From JAFDWI01 sp964449375 (GTDB lineage Bacteria > Actinomycetota > Acidimicrobiia > Acidimicrobiales > Iamiaceae): a stretch of 64,000 nt of DNA. The translations under genes and the position numbers were made by a program. The notes under the pieces are model-generated. The model searched no databases and had not been told where the DNA came from. It worked only from the letters and a program-made list of their open reading frames with translations. Of this stretch, positions 41,106 through 50,013 are shown one piece after another. Each line of letters begins with the position of its first letter. Positions within the stretch are counted from its first letter, which is position 1. The stretch covers positions 16,893 to 80,892 of the forward strand of contig CAYVAS010000003.1 of the NCBI GenBank assembly GCA_964449375.1. Direction: 5' to 3'.

Positions 41106-43205
41106 GTGGACAAGGACCAACTCGAAGACGCCGCATGGTGGCGCACCCGCCAGGACGACTACCTGGCGTCGGCCATCTCGGTGTGGATCCCCACGTCTCC
41201 CCTGAACGTGATCGCCCACCTCGCGTGGTCCCGCCGCTCCCCCGGGCACCACGTCGACTGGTCCGCGATCGACGACACGGTCCTGCTCGGGTGGTTCCGG
41301 CGCATCGACCACTGGTTGGACTGTGCCGACTTCGACATCCTCCGGTTCCTGACCCTCTGGTTCGAAGCCGGGGACCGCCTCCCCGACCAGGTGCGTGCCG
41401 CGCTCGTGGACCGCTTCGCCGGGTTCCGGTACTGGTATACCGACCCGGTGGACCTGGATGGCGGCACCGACGAGCGGTGGTACTGGTCCGAGAACCACCG
41501 GCTCATCTTCCACACCTGTGAGTTCCTGGCGGGCCAGGTGCTGGCGGAGGTGACCTTCGGAGTCACCGGGATGACCGGCGACCAGCACCGCCGGCGGGCC
41601 GGGAGTCGCCTGGCCGCCTGGTTCGACGAGAAGGCCGTCGACGGATTCAGCGAATGGCACTCCGACGTGTACTACGCCAAGGACCTGGCGCCGCTGATCA
41701 CGCTCGCCGAGTTCGCCGAGGATCCCGCGCTCGCCGAGCGGGCCGCAACGTTCTGTGACCTGGTGCTCTACGATCTGGCCCTGCACCACCACCGGGGCAA
41801 CGTGGGGGTCACCCACGGCCGTTCCTACATGAAGAACAAGTCCAGGGCCCGGGACCAGCCGGTCTTCGGGGCCACCAAGCTCTGTTTCGACGCCACCGAC
41901 GAAGTCTGGCCCGTCGGCGACGGCGACGAGGTCGAACTGCTCCCCCTGGACGAATCCGCGACCCTGCTCGCCCGGACCCGTCGCTACCGGCCCCCGGCGA
42001 TCCTGCGCCGCGTGGCCACCACGACCCGGGAGTTCGTCGACCACGAATCGATGGGCACCGAGATCGACCCGTCCGGGCCGGTCGAGCCCGAGCCGGTCCG
42101 CGCCGACGGGCTGAGCTACACCGACCCGGAGCTGGTCCCCTTCTGGTGGGACCGCGGCGCGCTCACGCCCTGGCAGCTCATCCCGCTGACCATCGCCACC
42201 CTCGACGAGTACGACCTGTGGGACGCGAAACTGTTCGCGATCTTCGAGTTCATGCGCGCCGCGATGGGCTCGGACCCCGAACTGTGGCAGCAGGTGGCGG
42301 CGGACCTGCACCCGATGGTCAACGCCGGGCTGCTCAGCCGGGTGGCCACCACCACCTGGCGCAACGCCCACGGGATGCTCTCCACCGCCCAGGCGTACCG
42401 GCCCGGGGCGGTGGGCTTCCAGCACCACATCTGGCAGGCGACTCTCGACGAGGAAGCGGTCGTGTTCGCGATGCATCCGGGCAATCCGCCTTCCGCGCAC
42501 GCCGGGGACTACCTCGACGACGACCGGTACTGGACCGGATCGGCGACCCTGCCCCGGTCCGTGCAGCACCGTCGGGTCGCGGTGCACTGCTTCGAACCGG
42601 CCTTCCCCCCTCCCGACACCGAGCTGTTGTCGGCCTTCGCCTACGAGCCGGCCACCCACGCCTACTTCCCCACCGAATGCTTCGACGAGGTGGTGCGCGA
42701 GGGTCGCTGGACCTTCGGCCGCCGTCGGGACGGCTACGTGGCGCTGTGGTCCTGGCGGCGACCCCACTGGCGGCATCACGATCCCGCCCGGACCTACACC
42801 GGAGGGCTCACCGGCGACTTCGACCTGGTCGCCGACGGAGGCGCCGACAACGTGTGGATCGTCGAGCTGGGAGACGTCGAGGCATCGGGGACCTTCGCCG
42901 AGTTCCGCGCCGCGATCACCGCCGCGCCGGTGGAGGTCACGGACCCGGCCTGGGACGCCTCCGGGCCCCACCCGGGTTTCGCGGTCCGCTATGGCTCACC
43001 CGCAGAGGGCACCATCGCGTCGCGCCCGGACGCCCTGCTCGAAGTCGACGGTCGCCCCGTCGCACTCGACCACGACTGGCGCTTCGAGAACCCCTTCACC
43101 TCGGTCCGGCGTGGTGATCCCACCGTGCCGATCCGCGACGATCACGGAGGTTGGATCCTCGACCTCGCCGCGGGTACTCGAGGACCGTTGCGCGACCCGG
43201 GCTGA
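41106..43205 (+). CDS. Large unknown protein with (alpha/alpha)-barrel-like and beta-sandwich parts
   Basis: 699 residues. GTG 41106 has GGGGAG 12 bases upstream. The first 320 residues are helix-rich, with WYWSENHRLIFHTCEFLAGQ near residue 120, a motif I associate with uncharacterised alpha-toroid proteins resembling heparinase-like or glycan-processing enzymes. From about 390 aromatic repeats follow (HPGNPPSAHAGDYL, RYWTGSATLPRSV, ALWSWRRPHWRHH) in a beta-sandwich-like region. The end is a small Asp/Gly-rich domain. There is no signal peptide or membrane helix, so it is probably cytoplasmic. Function is unknown; saccharide lyase or hydrolase is the best guess. Confidence 0.72.
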   Translation: MDKDQLEDAAWWRTRQDDYLASAISVWIPTSPLNVIAHLAWSRRSPGHHVDWSAIDDTVLLGWFRRIDHWLDCADFDILRFLTLWFEAGDRLPDQVRAALVDRFAGFRYWYTDPVDLDGGTDERWYWSENHRLIFHTCEFLAGQVLAEVTFGVTGMTGDQHRRRAGSRLAAWFDEKAVDGFSEWHSDVYYAKDLAPLITLAEFAEDPALAERAATFCDLVLYDLALHHHRGNVGVTHGRSYMKNKSRARDQPVFGATKLCFDATDEVWPVGDGDEVELLPLDESATLLARTRRYRPPAILRRVATTTREFVDHESMGTEIDPSGPVEPEPVRADGLSYTDPELVPFWWDRGALTPWQLIPLTIATLDEYDLWDAKLFAIFEFMRAAMGSDPELWQQVAADLHPMVNAGLLSRVATTTWRNAHGMLSTAQAYRPGAVGFQHHIWQATLDEEAVVFAMHPGNPPSAHAGDYLDDDRYWTGSATLPRSVQHRRVAVHCFEPAFPPPDTELLSAFAYEPATHAYFPTECFDEVVREGRWTFGRRRDGYVALWSWRRPHWRHHDPARTYTGGLTGDFDLVADGGADNVWIVELGDVEASGTFAEFRAAITAAPVEVTDPAWDASGPHPGFAVRYGSPAEGTIASRPDALLEVDGRPVALDHDWRFENPFTSVRRGDPTVPIRDDHGGWILDLAAGTRGPLRDPG

Positions 43206-43290
43206 CAGACCGTCGTTTACCCGACATCGTCGCGTCGGGTCACGCTATCGTCCCGCTGACCGAGATCACCGGGGCGACCGGGGGTGAGCC

Positions 43291-43713
43291 ATGCGGACCG
43301 TGCAGGTCGAGACCGAGGTTCTGGGCGGCATCCGGGCCGACCCCGGAGGGCACGTCTTGAGCCTGGCGATTCCGAGCGGACCCACCCCGCTCCGCGTCCT
43401 GATCGAGGCAGTCGTCCGGACCGAGGTCGCTGCCTTTTCGACCCGTGCCGCCGACGACACGCTCCTCCGGCTTCTCACCGACACCGCACTCGCCACGGGG
43501 CGCTCGACGGGAACGATCCGCAGTGGTGGCCGGGAGGCCACAACGACGCCCGACGTCGACGAGGCCGTCCGGACGGCGATTCAGGCGCACCGGGACGGCC
43601 TGGTCCAGGTGATCGTCGACCAGCGGCCCGTCGACGACCTGGACGCGGAGATCGACCTGCGCGACGGCGCTCACGTGCTGTTCGTGCGCCTGGTCGCCCT
43701 CACCGGCGGCTGA
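43291..43713 (+). CDS. Small conserved protein of the type paired with DUF4132 genes
   Basis: 140 residues with ATG 43291. The pattern TPLRVLIEAVVRTEVAAF near residue 30, DVDEAVRTAIQAHRDGLVQVIVD near 90, DLDAEIDLRDGAHVLFVRLVALTGG at the end is one I associate with small proteins encoded beside DUF4132 (YehI-like) genes. It could be a ubiquitin-like or partner domain; no enzymatic motif is seen. It lies seven bases before the collapsed DUF4132 gene, consistent with that pairing. Two other genes share the strand but are not clearly in the operon. Confidence 0.6.
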   Translation: MRTVQVETEVLGGIRADPGGHVLSLAIPSGPTPLRVLIEAVVRTEVAAFSTRAADDTLLRLLTDTALATGRSTGTIRSGGREATTTPDVDEAVRTAIQAHRDGLVQVIVDQRPVDDLDAEIDLRDGAHVLFVRLVALTGG

Positions 43714-43719
43714 CCCGCG

Positions 43720-44075
43720 GTGCTCTCCGCCGAAGAGGCCCGGACCAGATTGCGCGCGTCGGCCGACGAAGGTTGGCGGGACGCGGCCCACCGCCGAATC
43801 CGCAAACTGCGGCGGCCCTTACGGGATCTGACCGAACCGTGGTGATCGAGGGGTCCCTGGGCGAGTACTCGGTCCACCTCGGTAGCGGCACCGTGCATCG
43901 CCGTCCCGGTGGTGCGCTGTGCATCATCCCGGTCGACGCGCAGCGCCGCGGACGGGTCTTCCTGCCCTTCGCGGACGACGACCCGATGACCGCCGAGGTC
44001 GTGTCCAAGGTGGTGCTGCTGGCCCGTGACACCGCCATCGAGGATCCCACGATCCTCGCCCAGCTCCGCTCGTGA
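43720..44075 (+). pseudogene. Collapsed DUF4132-type gene (N-end plus DUF7737 C-end)
   Basis: The first frame (GTG 43720) reads LSAEEARTRLRASADEGW and stops at 43845. The second frame, from about 43839, reads VIEGSLGEYSVHLGSGTVHR, LCIIPVD, RGRVFLPFADDDPM and VSKVVLLARDTAIEDPTILAQL, the C-terminal DUF7737 domain of DUF4132/YehI proteins. A full gene is usually 800-1200 codons, so nearly all of it is missing and the ends are in different frames. The C-terminal part alone could be translated from GTG 43839 (78 residues). A large internal deletion is the simplest reading; assigning the first frame to the original N-terminus is a guess. Confidence 0.6.
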
Positions 44076-44127
44076 CCACCGGGTCGGATTCGCCGCCCAC
44101 GACGGCGTCACTTCGCCGCCATGCGAA

Positions 44128-44149
44128 GTTCACGGGGAGTTCACTCGAC
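44128..44149 (+). promoter_or_regulatory. PHO box
   Basis: Two 11-base direct repeats, GTTCACGGGGA and GTTCACTCGAC, in tandem. This is the layout of PhoP-binding PHO boxes in Streptomyces and relatives. It lies 99 bases upstream of pstS. Confidence 0.82.
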
Positions 44150-44160
44150 GACGGTTGAGT

Positions 44161-44166
44161 CATAAT
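44161..44166 (+). promoter_or_regulatory. Probable -10 element of the pst promoter
   Basis: CATAAT lies 11 bases after the second PHO repeat, so activator-bound RNA polymerase could use it. The PHO box takes the place of a -35. Confidence 0.5.
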
Positions 44167-44248
44167 CTGCCCCCGCGTACGGTGACCTCGGCTCGCGAAC
44201 CAGCTCGATCATCTTCCGAATTCACCTTCGACGAACGGAGCAGTTCCC

Positions 44249-45223
44249 ATGAACCTCCCCCTCTCAGGGGTCCGATCACTTCGTGCGGTTTCCGCGGTGG
44301 GTCTCGCAGGAGTCCTCTTCCTCGCCGGCGCGTGTGGCAACGACGGCGACGGTTCCGCGTCGGGGTCGTCGCTCTCGGGCACGGTGAACATCGACGGGTC
44401 GAGCACGGTGGGTCCCCTCACCGAGGTCGCCGCCGAGCTGTTCATGGAGGAGAACCCCGGTGTCCGGGTGACCGTGGCGGTCTCCGGCACCAGCGGCGGC
44501 TTCGAGAAGTTCTGCAACGGCGAGACCGACGGCAACGACGCCTCCCGCGAGATCAAGGACTCCGAGATCGAGCTGTGCGAGAGCAACGACATCGGTTTCG
44601 ACAAGGTCCAGACCGCCAACGACGCCCTCTCGGTCGTCGTGAACCCCGAGTTCCCGATGTCCTGCATCACCGTCGACCAGCTCAACCAGATCTGGGATCA
44701 GGATTCCGACGTGAACTCCTGGGACCAGGTCGATGGTGCCGACCTTCCCGACGAAGGCGTCAACCTGTACGGACCGGGCACCGACTCGGGCACCTTCGAC
44801 TTCTTCACCGAGGTGATCAACGGTGAAGAGGGTCGTGTCCGCACCGACTACAACGACATCGGTGAGGACGACCAGGCTGCGATCGTGGCCGTCGAGAGCG
44901 ATCCGTGGGCCATGGGCTACATTCCGTTCTCGTACGTCCAGGTCGCCGGAGACTCGGTGAAGCCCCTGGAGATCGACGCCGGAGACGGCTGCGTGGAGGC
45001 CTCGTTGGACAACGTGATGAGCGGCGACTACAGCCCCCTGGGTCGTCCCCTGTTCGTCTACGCCAGTGACACCGCGCTGGAGCGTCCCGAGGTCACCGCC
45101 TTCTTCGACTTCTACATCGAGAACCAGGCCGAGATCGCCGAATACGCCGGGTTCATTCCCCTCAACGAGGATCAGGCCGCCGAGTCGGCTGCCAAGATCG
45201 ACGAACTCACCGGACGGGGATGA
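44249..45223 (+). CDS. pstS: Phosphate ABC transporter, substrate-binding lipoprotein
   Basis: 324 residues. ATG 44249 has GGAG upstream. A signal peptide ends with the lipobox LAGAC near residue 29, anchoring the mature protein at the outer face of the membrane. VNIDGSSTVGPLTE is the phosphate-binding start of the mature fold, and VSGTSGGFEKFCNGETD, YGPGTDSGTFDFF and MGYIPFSYVQ follow in the normal order. It delivers phosphate to PstCA. First gene of pstSCAB, under the PHO box. Confidence 0.96.
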   Translation: MNLPLSGVRSLRAVSAVGLAGVLFLAGACGNDGDGSASGSSLSGTVNIDGSSTVGPLTEVAAELFMEENPGVRVTVAVSGTSGGFEKFCNGETDGNDASREIKDSEIELCESNDIGFDKVQTANDALSVVVNPEFPMSCITVDQLNQIWDQDSDVNSWDQVDGADLPDEGVNLYGPGTDSGTFDFFTEVINGEEGRVRTDYNDIGEDDQAAIVAVESDPWAMGYIPFSYVQVAGDSVKPLEIDAGDGCVEASLDNVMSGDYSPLGRPLFVYASDTALERPEVTAFFDFYIENQAEIAEYAGFIPLNEDQAAESAAKIDELTGRG

Positions 45224-45260
45224 GACGCCGGATCGGACCGTCGATGACGGTGGCACGAAC

Positions 45261-46217
45261 GTGAACACCGCGACCGGGGCCTCCGGAGCCGACGCGCGAC
45301 CCGTGCGCCGGACTCTGGAGGCCCCCGGGCCGCGTCGGGGCGAGGCGGTCATCAAGGGCGCGCTCGCCGCGTGCGCCGGACTTTCGGTGCTGGTCACCAC
45401 CGCGATCGTGCTGGCCCTGTTCATCCCGGTGCCCGCACTGTTCCAGGAGATCTCGATCAAGGAGTTCTTCACCGGCACCACCTGGGCGCCCGCCTTCGCC
45501 GATGCCAGTTACGGGGTGCTGCCCATCGTGGTGGGCACCCTCATGGTCGTCGTGTTCGCAATGGCCGTGGCGGTACCGGTGGGCCTGGCGTGCGCGATCT
45601 ACCTCGCCGAGTACGCCAGACCTCGCACCCGCAAGATCATCAAGCCGATCCTGGAGATGCTCGAGGGTATCCCCACCGTGGCGATCGGCCTGTTCGCCTT
45701 TCTGCTCATGACCCCCCTGGCCAAGGATCTGCTTCCGTTCCTGCCCTGGCAGGGTCCCTTCTCGATCGGGGTCGCCGGCGTGGCCGTCGGTCTCATGATC
45801 GTGCCCCTGGTCGCATCGATCGCCGACGACGCCATGCGGTCGGTCCCCCAGAGCCTCCGCCAGGGCGCGTACGCGCTGGGGGCGTCCAAGTTCGTGGTGA
45901 GCTGCCGGGTCGTGTTCCCGGCCGCGATCTCCGGCATCATCGCCGCGTTCGTTCTGGGCGCGTCCCGGGCCATCGGCGAGACCATGGTCGTGCTCATCGC
46001 CGCAGGCGCCGGCAACCCCAATCTGAGCTTCGACCCCACAAAGGGCATCCAGACCATGACCGCCTACATCGGGGGCCGCGCGACCGGGGACATCTCCCAG
46101 GGCACCGTGGTCTACGACACGATCTTCGCCGTGGGCGCGCTGCTGTTCGTGATGACCCTCGCGATGAACATGCTCGCGGTGCGTCTGGTCCGTCGGTTCC
46201 GCGAGGTCTACGAATGA
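45261..46217 (+). CDS. pstC: Phosphate ABC transporter permease PstC
   Basis: 318 residues with GTG 45261 as start, after a 37-base gap from pstS. Six membrane segments carry a typical permease loop (ALGASKFVVSCRVVFPAAISG) facing PstB, and IPTVAIGLFAFLL before it. The N-terminus of about 35 residues is variable. It forms the channel with PstA. The stop overlaps the pstA start. Confidence 0.95.
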   Translation: MNTATGASGADARPVRRTLEAPGPRRGEAVIKGALAACAGLSVLVTTAIVLALFIPVPALFQEISIKEFFTGTTWAPAFADASYGVLPIVVGTLMVVVFAMAVAVPVGLACAIYLAEYARPRTRKIIKPILEMLEGIPTVAIGLFAFLLMTPLAKDLLPFLPWQGPFSIGVAGVAVGLMIVPLVASIADDAMRSVPQSLRQGAYALGASKFVVSCRVVFPAAISGIIAAFVLGASRAIGETMVVLIAAGAGNPNLSFDPTKGIQTMTAYIGGRATGDISQGTVVYDTIFAVGALLFVMTLAMNMLAVRLVRRFREVYE

Positions 46218-47152
46218 CCGGCACCACCCGAACCTCCGAACGCACCCGCCTGGCCGTCGCGGGAGCCACCGCGACCACCCGCAGCATCTTCGACCCCAAG
46301 AAGACCTCGGCCAAGGTCGGCAACGCGATCTTCATGTCGCTGCTGCTTCTGGGGGTGGGCACCGCGCTGCTCATGGTCAGCGCGCTGATCGTGTGGGCCG
46401 TGGTCCGGGGATGGCCGCTGCTCAGCCTCGACCTGGTCACCAACAACCCGTCCTCGATCCGTCCCCGTGAAGCGGGTTTCCGTCCTGCGATCCTGGGTAC
46501 CGTCTACGTGATCGGCGGGGTGATTCTGCTGATCGTGCCCCTCGGGCTGGGGGCGGCCATCTACCTCGAGGAATTCGCGAACAAGGAACGCTGGTGGAAC
46601 CGGGTGATCGAGGTCAACATCCAGAACCTGGCCGGGGTGCCCTCGATCATCTTCGGAATCCTGGGCCTCGCCTTCATCGTGCGCGGCCCCCTGAGCCTGG
46701 GATTCGTCGCGGCCGCCGGTTCGATCACCCTCGCCCTGCTGGTGTTGCCCACCGTGATCCTGGCCAGCCGTGAGGCGATCCGGGCCGTGCCCCCCTCGAT
46801 CCGGGAAGGCGCCATGGCCCTGGGCACCACCGAATGGCAGGCCGTGAGCCGCCAGGTGCTGCCCGCGGCCCTCCCGGGGATACTCACCGGCATCATCCTG
46901 GCCGTTGCCCGGGCCATCGGCGAAGCCGCGCCGCTGCTGCTTGTGGGCGCGGTCACCTTCGTCACCTTCGACCCCAGATACTTCGAAGGTGGCTATTCGG
47001 TTCTGCCCGTGCAGATCTACCAGTACGCCGGCCGGCCTCAGGACGACTTCCGGGTGCTGGCCGCGGCCGGCATCGTCGTGATGCTCGTCGTGCTGGTCGC
47101 GATGAACTCGATCGCGATCTGGCTCCGGAACCGATTCGAGAGGAGTTGGTGA
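46214..47152 (+). CDS. pstA: Phosphate ABC transporter permease PstA
   Basis: 312 residues with ATG 46214, overlapping the pstC stop (ATGA). Six membrane helices include an EAA-like loop (ALGTTEWQAVSRQVLPAALPG) and NLAGVPSIIFGILGLAF. A 40-residue N-terminal extension (RSIFDPKKTSAKVG) precedes the first helix. It pairs with PstC. Confidence 0.95.
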   Translation: MTGTTRTSERTRLAVAGATATTRSIFDPKKTSAKVGNAIFMSLLLLGVGTALLMVSALIVWAVVRGWPLLSLDLVTNNPSSIRPREAGFRPAILGTVYVIGGVILLIVPLGLGAAIYLEEFANKERWWNRVIEVNIQNLAGVPSIIFGILGLAFIVRGPLSLGFVAAAGSITLALLVLPTVILASREAIRAVPPSIREGAMALGTTEWQAVSRQVLPAALPGILTGIILAVARAIGEAAPLLLVGAVTFVTFDPRYFEGGYSVLPVQIYQYAGRPQDDFRVLAAAGIVVMLVVLVAMNSIAIWLRNRFERSW

Positions 47153-47153
47153 G

Positions 47154-48017
47154 ATGGCACTGACCACCCAGACCCGCCCGCCCGCGACGCCCGGAGGCAC
47201 TCCGCTGTCCAGCCCCACCGACAACGACGCCGAAGAGGCGACCGTCACCTTCGACCTGGAATCGGTGTCGGTGCACTACGGCGACACCCTCGCGGTGAAC
47301 GACGTCTCCATGGCCATCCACCACAACGAGATCACTGCGCTCATCGGTCCCTCGGGCTGTGGCAAGAGCAGCCTGCTGCGGTGCCTGAACCGGATGAACG
47401 ACCTGATCCCCGCGGCGCGGGTGAGCGGCCGGATCGCCTACCACGGGGACGACCTCTACGGCCCCGACGTCGACCCGATCCAGGTTCGCAAGATCATCGG
47501 GATGGTCTTCCAGAAGCCCAACCCCTTTCCCAAGTCGATCTACGACAACATCGCCTTCGGCCCCCGCACCATCGGCATCGAAGGCGACATGGACGACATC
47601 GTCGAAGAAGCTCTGCGCGGCGCGGCCCTCTGGGACGAGGTGTCGGACCGTCTCGACGACAACGCCTACGGGCTGTCCGGCGGTCAGCAGCAGCGCCTGT
47701 GCATCGCCCGGGCCATCGCGGTGCGCCCCGACGTGATCCTCATGGACGAACCCTGCTCGGCGCTCGACCCGATCTCCACGGCCCGCATCGAGGACCTGAT
47801 GCACGAGCTGTCCGACGACTACACGATCGTGATCGTGACCCACAACATGCAGCAGGCCGCCCGCGTGGCGAGCCGCACCGCGTTCTTCACCGTGGACGAC
47901 GACGAAGCCAGCGACACCCGGGCAGGGGTGCTGGTCGAGTACGACCACACCAACGTGATCTTCGCCAACCCGGCCGACGAGCGGACCGAGCAGTACGTCA
48001 CCGGTCGGTTCGGGTGA
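47154..48017 (+). CDS. pstB: Phosphate ABC transporter ATPase PstB
   Basis: 287 residues with ATG 47154 behind GAGGAG, one base after the pstA stop. Walker A is GPSGCGKSS, the Q loop is FQKPNPFPKS, the ABC signature is YGLSGGQQQRLCIARA, Walker B is VILMDEPCSALDP, and the His switch is VTHNMQQA. A 30-residue Thr/Pro-rich leader precedes the domain. It powers phosphate uptake. No phoU gene follows; the next gene is convergent and overlaps by 20 bases. Confidence 0.97.
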   Translation: MALTTQTRPPATPGGTPLSSPTDNDAEEATVTFDLESVSVHYGDTLAVNDVSMAIHHNEITALIGPSGCGKSSLLRCLNRMNDLIPAARVSGRIAYHGDDLYGPDVDPIQVRKIIGMVFQKPNPFPKSIYDNIAFGPRTIGIEGDMDDIVEEALRGAALWDEVSDRLDDNAYGLSGGQQQRLCIARAIAVRPDVILMDEPCSALDPISTARIEDLMHELSDDYTIVIVTHNMQQAARVASRTAFFTVDDDEASDTRAGVLVEYDHTNVIFANPADERTEQYVTGRFG

Positions 48018-50013
48018 GGTCGACCTCGGTCACGTACAGGTACTGATCCCGCTCGGTCAGGTCCTGCCACCGGCGCCACTCGACGGCACTCAGCGGGTCG
48101 TCCTCGAACAGCGGCCCCGGCGAACCCGACTGGCCGTACCACAGGCGCAGCATCCCCGGGAACCCCGGTTGGTCCAGGAGCGGGCCCAGGTCGTCGCGGG
48201 GCTCGAGGACCGCGGAGAGCTCGGCGCCGTAGACCCCCCCGAGGTGCCCTGCCAGGCCCTCACGGGCCCCAGGGGTGAGCCGAAGCCGGTCCCGTCCGTC
48301 CAGCCAGGCGTCGATCCGGGCATTCAACCGGGCCAGCTCGGCCCGCTCGGATTCGTCGAGGAGTGGTTCGTGCACCAGCAGTTCACCCTCCAGGGAGCGA
48401 TCCGGGTCGTCCAGCACGATCACGGACACGGCCCGGTCCACCCCTTCGGGGCATCCCCGCTGAGACTTGCTGTTGTTGGACAGGTCGCCCTCGGGCAGAC
48501 AGAACGGAACCGATGCGTCACGCAACGCCAGCTTGAGCGCCGCGCCGAAGCGGTGACTGTCGAAACCCAGCGCGGTCACGACCCGGACCGGCTCGTCGCC
48601 GTCGAAGCGGGGCACCACCGTGTCGTTCATGGTCGCCACGACCCAGTCGATGTGCCGCTCGGTGCCCAGGGTCCCCGACTTGGCGGGAAGGTTGGCCACG
48701 GTGACCACGACCAGAAGCGCACCGGCCGGAACCAGCAGCGATGACCGCAGGTGCGCGCCGAACCAGCGGATCAGGTTCAGCGCAACGGCGAACCACACGA
48801 ACATCGCCGTCGCCCACAGGGCCCGCAGATACCCCGTGGGCGTCGAGAAGTAGGCCGGGGCGGCCTGGGTGGTGACCACGCTGACCGCCAGCGCGACCCC
48901 TGCGACGATCAGCAACCACAGCCCCGTCGAGTCGCGGCGGCGCACCGCGCCGACCACCAGAACCACACCCAGCACCGCCAGAACGAGTCCGGCGATCAGG
49001 TCGTAGACCGCGAAATCGTCGATCAGTTCACCGCCGATCGGAGGCCGCAGATACGCCGGAGCGTCGAAGGTGCCCCGCAGCCAGAACATGGGTCGGGCCA
49101 CCACCGAGAGCACCACGTGCAACGCCGAGAACCACGACCCCACGGTGGGCCGGTCACCACCGACGCTGGCGGTGAGCTCGCGCAGGTTGCCCGGATCAGA
49201 CGTGAACTGCTCGATGAGCGTGGGCACCCACATGACCACGGTGATGATCCCGGCCGCGAGCAGACTTCGACGCAGTCGCCGGCGTTGCTCGGCCGCCGCT
49301 TGCGGATCCTTGCTCCGGGTGCGCCGGTACCAGAACCACAGCCCCACCGGAGCGCACAGCGCGACCACCGGCACGGTCACCACCAGCACCAGGTGGTCGA
49401 GCCACAGATAGTTCGTGACGAGCGCGGCCACCGGCAGCGCCACCAGGTCGCCGTCGGCGACCGCCCACACCGAGACGAGGAACAGCGCCATGGGGATGAT
49501 CACCATGTCCATGGGCACCGGGGTGACGAGGAAACCGCTGCCGATCGCCCACAACAGCGCGGCGAGGAACCCCACACCGACCAACGCCTCCGCCGGGCGA
49601 AGCCGCCGGAACAGCAACCAGGCGGCCAGGCCGAACCACACCGAGTTCAGCGCGGCCATCGCCAGCACCGGGCCCCAGACGCTGCCGAAGATCTCGGTAG
49701 GGACCGACAGCACGTAGAGCTGCCACGGGCCGGGAAAGTAGGTGACGACCCCGTCGCTGCTGGAGGCCGCCGCCGGCATCCCCACCAGCGGAAACGGACC
49801 GCCGAACACATCCCGGGCCCGCAGGACCGTCTCGGCGGCATCGGCGTTGGGAAACGACCCCTGCAGTCCCAGGCGGATCGCCGCGACCCAGATCGGCAGG
49901 ATCCCCACCGCGGTCGCGGCCGGTCCCAGCCACCGACCCCACCCCTCCAGGCGGTCCGGGGAGGTCTCGTCGACCGGATCGGCCCGGGGGGCGACGGTCG
50001 AACCGGTGCTCAT
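47998..50013 (-). CDS. Large polytopic membrane protein, glycosyltransferase-like
   Basis: 671 residues with roughly twelve membrane helices in the first 490, then a soluble extracytoplasmic domain of about 180. An acidic loop after helix 1 (GSFPNADAAETVLRARDVFGG) and YFPGPWQL place it near GT-C-type membrane transferases, but I know no name for it. ATG 50013 overlaps the stop of the upstream acyltransferase (ATGA), so both are co-translated, which suggests a common surface-glycan role. The C-terminal domain has Cys residues (FCLPEGD, QRGCPEG). Confidence 0.75.
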   Translation of the reverse strand: MSTGSTVAPRADPVDETSPDRLEGWGRWLGPAATAVGILPIWVAAIRLGLQGSFPNADAAETVLRARDVFGGPFPLVGMPAAASSSDGVVTYFPGPWQLYVLSVPTEIFGSVWGPVLAMAALNSVWFGLAAWLLFRRLRPAEALVGVGFLAALLWAIGSGFLVTPVPMDMVIIPMALFLVSVWAVADGDLVALPVAALVTNYLWLDHLVLVVTVPVVALCAPVGLWFWYRRTRSKDPQAAAEQRRRLRRSLLAAGIITVVMWVPTLIEQFTSDPGNLRELTASVGGDRPTVGSWFSALHVVLSVVARPMFWLRGTFDAPAYLRPPIGGELIDDFAVYDLIAGLVLAVLGVVLVVGAVRRRDSTGLWLLIVAGVALAVSVVTTQAAPAYFSTPTGYLRALWATAMFVWFAVALNLIRWFGAHLRSSLLVPAGALLVVVTVANLPAKSGTLGTERHIDWVVATMNDTVVPRFDGDEPVRVVTALGFDSHRFGAALKLALRDASVPFCLPEGDLSNNSKSQRGCPEGVDRAVSVIVLDDPDRSLEGELLVHEPLLDESERAELARLNARIDAWLDGRDRLRLTPGAREGLAGHLGGVYGAELSAVLEPRDDLGPLLDQPGFPGMLRLWYGQSGSPGPLFEDDPLSAVEWRRWQDLTERDQYLYVTEVDLTRTDR

